From: Apostichopus japonicus
Taxonomy: Eukaryota; Echinodermata; Holothuroidea; Aspidochirotida; Stichopodidae
Length of the DNA stretch: 64,000 bases
Assembly (NCBI RefSeq): GCF_037975245.1
Contig: NC_092566.1
Span: forward strand, 3,040,001 to 3,104,000
Direction: 5' to 3'
Positions 57,011 through 64,000 of this stretch are shown here, piece by piece; within the stretch, counting starts at the first letter, position 1; each line of letters begins with the position of its first letter. The notes under the pieces were generated by a model. The model was not told where the DNA came from, did not search any database, and saw only the letters and a program-made list of their open reading frames with translations. Position numbers and translations under genes: made by a program.

Positions 57011-58574
57011 GAACTACATGATTGGAACATTTTAGCCCCGTTCCCCCCCCCCCACCTTCTCTCCACTTCATGTGCACCACCCACTTCTTCTCCCTTCCAA
57101 ATTTACCATTCTTCAAAGAAGCAACTAACTGTTTTTCAAGACTACAAAGTTTTCGACCAAGTTTGCATCTACGTTCTCTTTGGTGATCGTTTTTCGACCA
57201 GGCCTTGTCAAGTTGTCAGGATCAACTTTGCCTTCACCTTTAATATCAAGCATTGCAATAAGTATCCTTGTCAAAGTACGGTGGTTTTCAGCTTTGTTGC
57301 CTTTGTCAAGAACTAGGATATGGAATAGGATTCAGTCTGCGGCCATAACAGTCTAGAGAGGTCAACTGCTCAGACAAGAGAAGTTCTTGATTATTCAAGT
57401 TTTAGTATTTGTTCATGATGGTCACTGCCATGGTTTACTGTACATTTTAGCTTGCTCCACCTCAGGTCACATGGGTTGTGAGTTTGCATCTATTCTTTTA
57501 TTAACTTGTTATTCTAGAAGTAATTGCATTCCTCAATTTTTTTTTTTTTTTTGGGTAAGTGCTTTTATTTTCTCTTTCCAAGAGGACAATGTAGCTGTAA
57601 TCCTTCCTAGAAAAGCTTTCTGTTTACGAAGATTATAGTTTAATCTTGCAGGGTCAGAAATTGACCAGCAGTCTGGATCTACAATAGCAATCAAAGAGAG
57701 AAGAGAATTTGTTAGGTATTGTGCAACCCATCAGGGGCAATCCTACACCCTTTAGGTGCACCATGGGGGGGGGGGTGAGGCAAGTTTTTTTTGTAATTGT
57801 GAAGTGTCTCTTCACTTACAAAGTAGCAGTTACAATTTAATAGACTATAATAAAACAAAATTATCGATATTGCCCTGCAGTAAGTCTTGTGTTAGCAAGC
57901 AGTTGAAAACTTATTTCCGTTTATAATATAGTACAGGGTGAATATTTAAGGATTCTTTTATTTTTGGTTGTCTCAAAGACAACCAGGTCTTAATTTACTT
58001 TTCAGTTGTTTGGAACAGCAAATTTAGTTGTCCAAACAAATTTACCAAAATAACAAAGAAATGATCAGTATACACTGTAGGACACTTGTGTAGGTTTGGT
58101 AAATAAAGCAGCAATGTGTACACTGTATAAGATATGTGTAGGTTTGGTAAATAGAACACTATAGCTTAGGCTTGGGCCAGTAAAATGCTCCTGCTGGTGG
58201 ATAATAGGCCTACCACTGTTTTTGTTGTATTTCTGTATCGACAAAGTGATGGAGGATGATACCAATTTATCATTTGACTTAATTGGGTTTGTTTATATTT
58301 TCGTTGTAATCTAAACTTGATGTAAAAACAACTAGGTAGTCCTCTGTTGATGCTGGAAGACCTACAAAGCAGAGTTTGGTTGTCCAAACAGAAATTTGGT
58401 CATCTCAGATGACTGGATGACCATTAAAATTTGTCATAATTATGCAATGTATCAAGCAAACCTACATTTACCTGCATGCATTTAGAACACATCAAAGTAT
58501 TTTAAAGAGACTTGCAATTTACATGGCCAAAAGAGGAATTACATTTTTCTGTTGATGGAGACATCATGTTGTTT

Positions 58575-58675
58575 AACTGATAACCTTTTAACAGTGTGCC
58601 CTCTATGTTTGGACCCCTCCATTCAGGTTGTGGGGAGACAGGTAAGCTCGTCACTCGTAGATATCCAAACTTGTA
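58575..58675. repeat. Dispersed intronic repeat, rearranged copy
   Basis: ACTGATAACCTTTTAACAGT and GTGCCCTCTATG in + orientation are followed directly by GGTTGTGGGGAGACAGGTAA GC, the right-hand inverted end, and GTCACTCGTAGATATCCAAA as at 29375. The left end is missing. Contains an excellent donor-like CAG|GTAAGC in the sense direction of STOX. Confidence 0.6.
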
Positions 58676-60492
58676 AGTTTTTGAATTTATAATCATGGAA
58701 AATTACAGAACTCAGCAAATAGCAAATTAACCATCCTGTATTGTTCTTCATATCTAATGATGATGATTAGATGTGATCAGGTCACTCAATGTGAAGGAAA
58801 AAACTGAGCACAGAACTGTGAAAGTACCCGTAGAAAACATAGAAAAAATCAAGAAACAAACAAACAAACAAACAAACAGAGGGAACTTCTATCCAAATTT
58901 CCACAACTCTACAAAATATTCTACACACACACAAATATATATGTGAGCAATGTAGCTGACTATGAAATGTAAATTTGCAGCAATGAGTTCATTTTCACAT
59001 TTTAATTTAATTTCTGTAGATGATACCTGTGAGATTTTTGGTGGATTATTCTTTGGGCTGTTTTATCTTTGTTAAGAATATGACCCACTAACACCCCCCC
59101 ACCCCCACTCCCTCCACACCACCAGCAAGAAAAGACAAGATAATGAAAACTAATTGTCCAGAGCAAAGAGAGTATTACACACATGAAATATCAGCTTATT
59201 TACTTGTTTGTGGAGAACAGTTAGTTGTTGCTATGACTGTTGATGATTCAGTGTTTGTCATATAAAGCCTAAATATCAACTATGACTAAAAAAAATATCT
59301 CAATTCAAAATCAACTGAAAATGATATAAAGTTTGAAAACACTGGACACTTATATAGAGTAGCTATGAGAATGCTAAAGTTGTAGTTGTAGTACACAGTT
59401 AACAGTTCATCTGTCAGGGAATAATTTGGCGACGTTCAAAGTTTGGCTCTGAAGTTTTCTCTCTTTGAAGTACTATATAGTTCCTGTGTAGAAAAGTGCT
59501 ATACATCTTGAGACATGTCATTTTGTTTTAGCATTTGGCGTTGTGATACTGGATAAATTATTCCCTCCTTGTTTATCTATCGTATCTATAGATTGAAGAC
59601 AAATATATCACATTTGAACAATATTTAACAGAGTTACATCAGACTTCACTAACTGTTAAAACTACTGTCATTTATTTAAACAGTAATTCATGGGTTAACG
59701 TAATCTTGTTGAATTCAATATCCAAAATAGATAATCCAATCTCTCCTTGACTGTCGCCTTCATTGCATTGCATTTAGTTTCTTTTTTCGTTACTAAGTAA
59801 ATGCGAAAGGCCGTTTTTAATACGTTTCATGTTCCATCCTGTTGATAGCATGCAGAACACTGGCAAAACTGCAAATTTACGACCGACAGTACTCCGCGGT
59901 TGTTAATTCGTACATATTATTATTCCTCCGATATATTTATCCATTTTCACTTCATTGCCAGAAAAAACAAGACTATAATGGAACTGAGCAATGACTCATT
60001 TTTACCTTTGAATTCTAGTGAATGTTTTGGAGCTGAAGAAATCGTTTCCAATTTTGTCATTAGCAAGACAATTCCACCTGACAGAAGTACAATGTTCACG
60101 GTTAACTAGAATTTTCTGTTATTCGCACGAAAAGTACTATAGATTGAGTAATGTGCCTCTATAGTTCTGCTTTTTTCTTTTGCTGTTTGTAAAGCAGATG
60201 AAAAGCTCAAACTTCAATGTGGCCGCCATGGCAACAGGATGAGAATATGAAATAGTATTCACTGGTTATGACAATCATAGAGTTTTGTTGAATTGTGTTT
60301 TATTGTATTTTCAATGCCTGTTGCATTTTCTTGGGAGAAGAGGGAGGGGGAGGAGGGGGAGGGATAAGGAGACATTGCATAACTTAATGTCCTCGTCAGC
60401 CAAAAAGTGATAATGTATTAATTTGTATGGATTATTTATATTAGATAGAATTCCATTAATATATTTCGTTGTTCTTTTTTATTGTTCTACAG

Positions 60493-62996
60493 GAGATGTA
60501 CCAAGTATTGAGCTGAACCCTGTCCCCCAGGCCCAGTTTATCCCCCTCACAGAAGTTCTGTGCCTCATCGTCTCCGAGATGAATCGTCGTAAGTTGAATG
60601 CCACCCAGGAGGGCATTCGAGTGAAGTTATCCGAATGTTACTCCAAGATGCCGGTGCCATCTCCGGAGATTATTCACAAGAGTCTCTCGTATCTAATCCA
60701 CGAGGGTAAGATCGAGCACAACGGGACCGGTTACCATATACTGAGCATGGACGATACAGAATCGATATTGACCACCGATATAGACGAAGCAAGCATTATC
60801 ACCACCCATCTAAAGCCCACAAAGAATCACGTGGAGGAGCCGCCGAAAGATGACAAAATATATCTCATGTACAAAGATGGAGTGCTAACTAAACATACCC
60901 TCCCTGAAACCATTATCAATGAAACTGGCCAGGCCTCCCGGCCGACCTCTTATCCCGCAAATCAAACCTTGGGTAGTATACCAGAGAGCAGGACCGCATT
61001 TCAGCGGAGTCAGTCCATGAGGGAACGGAGAAATGCCAACGGCAGCAGCAGGAATAATTTCGAGCGCACCAACTCGATGAGAGTGGCCTCGATGGACGCC
61101 TACGACGCCGGGTACATCACCTCCGACAACGAGGCCAAGCAGTCTTGTCTGGGCCGCCTGTTGAGTAAAAGCTACCAGAAGAAACCAGTCAAAACATCTC
61201 CAAAAACTGAAATCCACGTTTTCTCCGGTCAGTTTCCACCTTCGGACGTCCATGATCCATTTTTCAGCTATGCACACTGGGCGGACAGGGACGCGGACAA
61301 GGACAAGGATAAGAAATGTGAGGATGATAACAAGATGGAGGAGAAAAAAAAGGGGAAAAATAGAGAAAAGGATGGCTCGCCATCCAAACAGAGGAAATCG
61401 TTACCTAAGGACAGTAACAAATACGGCACCGGTCAACATCGACTGGACCACGGCAGGCTGACAATGACGGCGGTCAGCCTTCAACAAAAATACCAGGACA
61501 TGAACCAAGAATCGATGCCAGAAAGCGAATCAGAGTTTCTTCGGCCGACCCAAATGTACGACAACCGTTACAGAACCAAGGCGGTCTCCCAGCAGTCACA
61601 GGTTTGTAAGACTGTGAGTACTAAGAAACCGCCGAAGGAAAGCAGGGATGGCAAAGAAGATAAAATCAAACATTTCTTCAGTTCCATGGAATCTTCCAGA
61701 CCGGTTAATCCGAAGCCTTTCCAGGGCTTGACCAGCGACGAGGAGAAGGAGCTGGACCAGTACCCGAGCAAAGAGACCAAATCTATGAAAGAACGCAGGC
61801 AGGCAAGAGTCTTCGCCGATGCCAAGTTAAGCGATTTAGACGCGGACGATCTGTCTGCCGTGAGCATGCCTAAAGATGTCAAGATAGTCACCAAATCTGT
61901 GCCGTCTCAAGATCAGATGGCTCGAAGACCAGGACGAGCGATACCTGTCAGTAAACCTGGAGAGGTGACAGTACCTCCCGCCACGAAGCAGGTCAGCATC
62001 ACGGAGAAGTCAAAGGCAGTACTGCCAGAGAAGTCGAGTTCATTAAATTACAAGGAGAATAACCAGTTGAGATTGAGGACGGAAGCAGCCATCAACCGTA
62101 GCAGACCAAAGTCGTTTGCTGCCGATAGCAGCTTAAAGATCCGCTCCAAATCCCCGCAGAGCCTCCGTAAATCAGTGCACGGCGACTTTTATGGAGATGA
62201 GGAAATAGACGAACTGATGAAGGACGAACTCAAGAAGGAGAAAGTGCGCAAGGCCGGCCGCTCTCTCAACGTTCCAGGAGCAAGCTGCGGCAACGACGTC
62301 CCCGTCGTCGCGGAAGTCAACGATCAGCAACAAAACGAGATTAATAGACGGTTAGAGAGCAAGGTGAAAGTAGGTTACTTTGAGAGAGTGGGCTCAGCAA
62401 CGAGTAGCGCTAGCAGCCACGATTACATCAGTATCGGAGATTCTGAAACTAGCTCACAGCTCACTTCAAGGAGTCGAGTGGAATCGAGTGGCCACGTGAA
62501 CGGCTCGTTGAGAGCCGGAGGTGACATCACCGCAGGAATTCCACCGCTTCATTCTAGTCACAAGAGAGTTGAAAGTTTATCCAGCATGGGTGACAGTGGT
62601 TTTAATTCCCCTCGGTCCTCCATCCTGCAGGGACGTAGTAATGGTGTCCCCACCCCTAACCAGGAGTTGGTGGAACCACCTTCCTCCTCTGTTGGTAGTA
62701 CGTCAGTCATCATCAGACCGGTGCCTCGCAAGAACGTCACAGAGTCTGAACAATCGGCTGTGTTTGGGGTCTACTGTAAGCCACCGTCCAGTGCTAGTGA
62801 CCAGTCAAGTGGGTCAGAGGTCACCGTCAAAGCCAGGCTACAGGGCCCTCAGAGTAACGATGAGAAGAGCGACTCGTCGGACCGGGCCAGTAGCTATAGC
62901 TCTCACAGTAGAGGTGGACATAAGGGTATGGGCCATGGGAGAGGGTCCCTGGGACACAGTGGACCAAATAGCTTTGAGGTTATCGGTACTGTGTAA
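60493..62996 (+). CDS. Storkhead-box protein, large terminal exon (winged helix and C-terminal region)
   Basis: The exon completes a 949-residue protein with exon 1; vertebrate STOX1 and STOX2 are of similar size. Residues about 131-200 (FIPLTEVLCLIVSEMN ... EGKIEHNGTGYHIL) form the Storkhead-box winged helix, a presumed DNA-binding fold related to forkhead. Downstream, FSGQFPP (359-365) matches the FSAQFPP element of vertebrate STOX2, and DSGFNSPR (816-823) matches a conserved C-terminal element of STOX2. The rest is low-complexity, Ser/Lys/Arg-rich and probably disordered. R-x-x-S sites occur in RSQSM (287) and RTNSM (307). STOX/HAM-1 family members act in the nucleus and cortex in neural asymmetric division and in trophoblast and ear development; a role here is inferred. 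The stop is TAA 62994-62996. The open frame extends upstream to 60423, but the acceptor at 60491-60492 and homology place the exon start at 60493. Confidence 0.93.
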
Positions 62997-63516
62997 TATA
63001 GAATTAATGGTGCTTGATGGTGTTACCAGAAATAGTATGTCTAGTGAAACAGGGTGTTATAAAAAGAAGAAGTTTACTGCAAGAAATTATCTAACACTGT
63101 TTAATAGTCTACATTGAAACATTTTATGAAGTAAAGCCTAGTGCAGTAGTGTATGTATATCATAAGGAATGCTTTGTTCTGTTACACCTTTATACCAGTA
63201 CTTATGACTTGTAAGGTGGATGATCTGAATGTTACCTGTGCTGAAAAATGTGGATTACTTCCTTGGCAAATTTGTGTGATATTATATATTACTATTGGCA
63301 TTAATGTCGATGGCCTTAATGTATTAATGGCATTATAATTTATTAATTGGCATTAAAAGGGATAAACGGACAATGTGGACGAGTCAGAAACGTGTGAAAA
63401 TTGACATATGGCTCACGTGAGGACTCGCACTAGTTGTAGGTGACGGCCTTTACTCATAAATGTTTATATAAGTTTAATACTCATGTTAGTCAGTGTCTTA
63501 GTCAATTAATATGTAT
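62997..63516 (+). promoter_or_regulatory. STOX 3' untranslated region with possible poly(A) signal
   Basis: No canonical AATAAA was seen in the first 500 bp; ATTAAA at 63352-63357 is the best candidate. The stretch is otherwise AT-rich with repeated TTAATGGCATTA-like words near 63297-63356. Confidence 0.3.
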
Positions 63517-64000
63517 GGGAGGCTGAACATATATGTTACTTGAACAGAGTTTGGGTGGGTACAGAACTAGTAACAGCATCAACACTTACATAGATATTTT
63601 GAGGTGACCGCAAGGTTGACCTGGACGGGGTTATCTTTCAGATACATATCTTGGGTGTATATTACTCCATTCCCTGCCCCCTCCCCCCTCCCCCTCAAAT
63701 ACATATCTTGGGTTTATATTACTCAATTCCCCCTCTCACCTTCAAATACATATCTTGAGTGCATATTACTCCATTCCCCCCCCCCCCCAATCCAAGTAGG
63801 GTCTTAACTGGGTGAGAAAAGAATATTGCAATCATAACTGGTCATATCTAACTGAAGGGAGGCTGAACATATATGTTACTTGAACAGAGTTTGGGTGGGT
63901 ACAGAACTAGTAACAGCATCAACACTTACATAGATATTTTGAGGTGACCGGAAGGTTGACCAGGACGGGGTTATCTTTCAGATACATATCTTGGGTGTAT
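63517..64000. repeat. Tandem repeat, period 340 bp, running off the window
   Basis: GGGAGGCTGAACATATATGT and the following ~145 bp at 63517-63661 recur at 63857-64000 with only about two mismatches. Between them, a 45-60 bp subunit (ATACATATCTTGGGTGTATA TTACTCCATTCCCC) is repeated three times at about 63640, 63699 and 63744, separated by C-rich runs. The second block continues past the edge, so copy number is unknown. Confidence 0.85.

Larger units (their letters stand above)
26911..60492 (+). other. STOX intron 1, about 33.6 kb
   Basis: Phase-1 GT-AG intron: donor G|GTAAGATG at 26911, acceptor TTGTTCTACAG|GAGATG ending at 60492. I found no convincing internal exon on either strand. The content is repeats (entered separately) and otherwise AT-rich unique DNA. 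Sub-stretches 26911-29288, 29401-33132, 33191-35800, 35836-37244, 40031-44313, 44691-45524, 48421-51200, 52300-55470, 57011-58574 and 58666-60492 show only short frames, poly-G/poly-C runs and (CAAA)n microsatellites (40404-40425, 58856-58880). The slightly CpG-richer segment 34860-35370 could be regulatory but has no clear signature. Confidence 0.75.

Noticed and set aside
59900-60109. Possible alternative STOX first exon
   Set aside because: No similarity to the STOX N-terminus and no donor joining it in phase to 60493.

Overview
This window reads as nuclear DNA of an invertebrate animal. Genes are split by GT-AG introns, intergenic and intronic DNA is AT-rich with many poly-G/poly-C runs and microsatellites, and broken retroelements and small DNA transposons are frequent. 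The gene families present (an animal matrix metalloproteinase and a Storkhead-box protein), the presence of Penelope-like and L1/Tx1-like debris, and scattered AGGCCT-type motifs fit a marine deuterostome such as an echinoderm. That taxonomic guess is inference. Nothing in the window looks bacterial or viral.

Two protein-coding genes are well supported, both on the + strand. The first (14334-21041) is an eight-exon matrix metalloproteinase. It encodes 515 residues: signal peptide, short propeptide with cysteine switch, furin-type RKRR site, zinc-binding catalytic domain, four-bladed hemopexin domain and a hydrophobic C-terminus that looks like a GPI-anchor signal. The second is a Storkhead-box (STOX) gene: exon 1 at 26565-26910 and a large terminal exon at 60493-62996, joined across a 33.6 kb intron into a 949-residue protein. 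A small minus-strand exon at 3284-3371 may be the signal-peptide exon of a further gene running off the left edge. A fragment at 23589-23864 may be a decayed duplicate of the metalloproteinase first exon.

Layout: 0-5 kb, mostly featureless apart from the possible minus-strand exon. 5-10 kb, inverted-repeat and hAT-like elements. 10-13.3 kb, a retroelement graveyard: three Penelope-like fragments in mixed orientation around a long (TA)n tract, several near-perfect palindromes, an AT-rich tandem repeat and a 5'-truncated non-LTR element. 14.3-21 kb, the metalloproteinase gene, with a hAT-type miniature element in intron 2 and a duplicated 3' splice site before the last exon. 22.6-25.5 kb, a hAT-like element, the exon relic and a minus-strand L1/Tx1-like remnant. 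26.5-63 kb, the STOX gene, whose intron holds about eleven copies of a short dispersed repeat carrying a 5' splice-site-like core, several tandem repeats and a tRNA-like fragment. 63.5-64 kb, the start of a ~340 bp tandem repeat that leaves the window.

The two main genes are not evidently functionally linked. One encodes a predicted cell-surface extracellular-matrix protease and the other a predicted nuclear winged-helix factor. The most unusual signals are the duplicated splice acceptor in the protease gene, the intron-wide repeat family with embedded donor sites, and the palindrome clusters at 5.5 kb and 11.6-11.9 kb.
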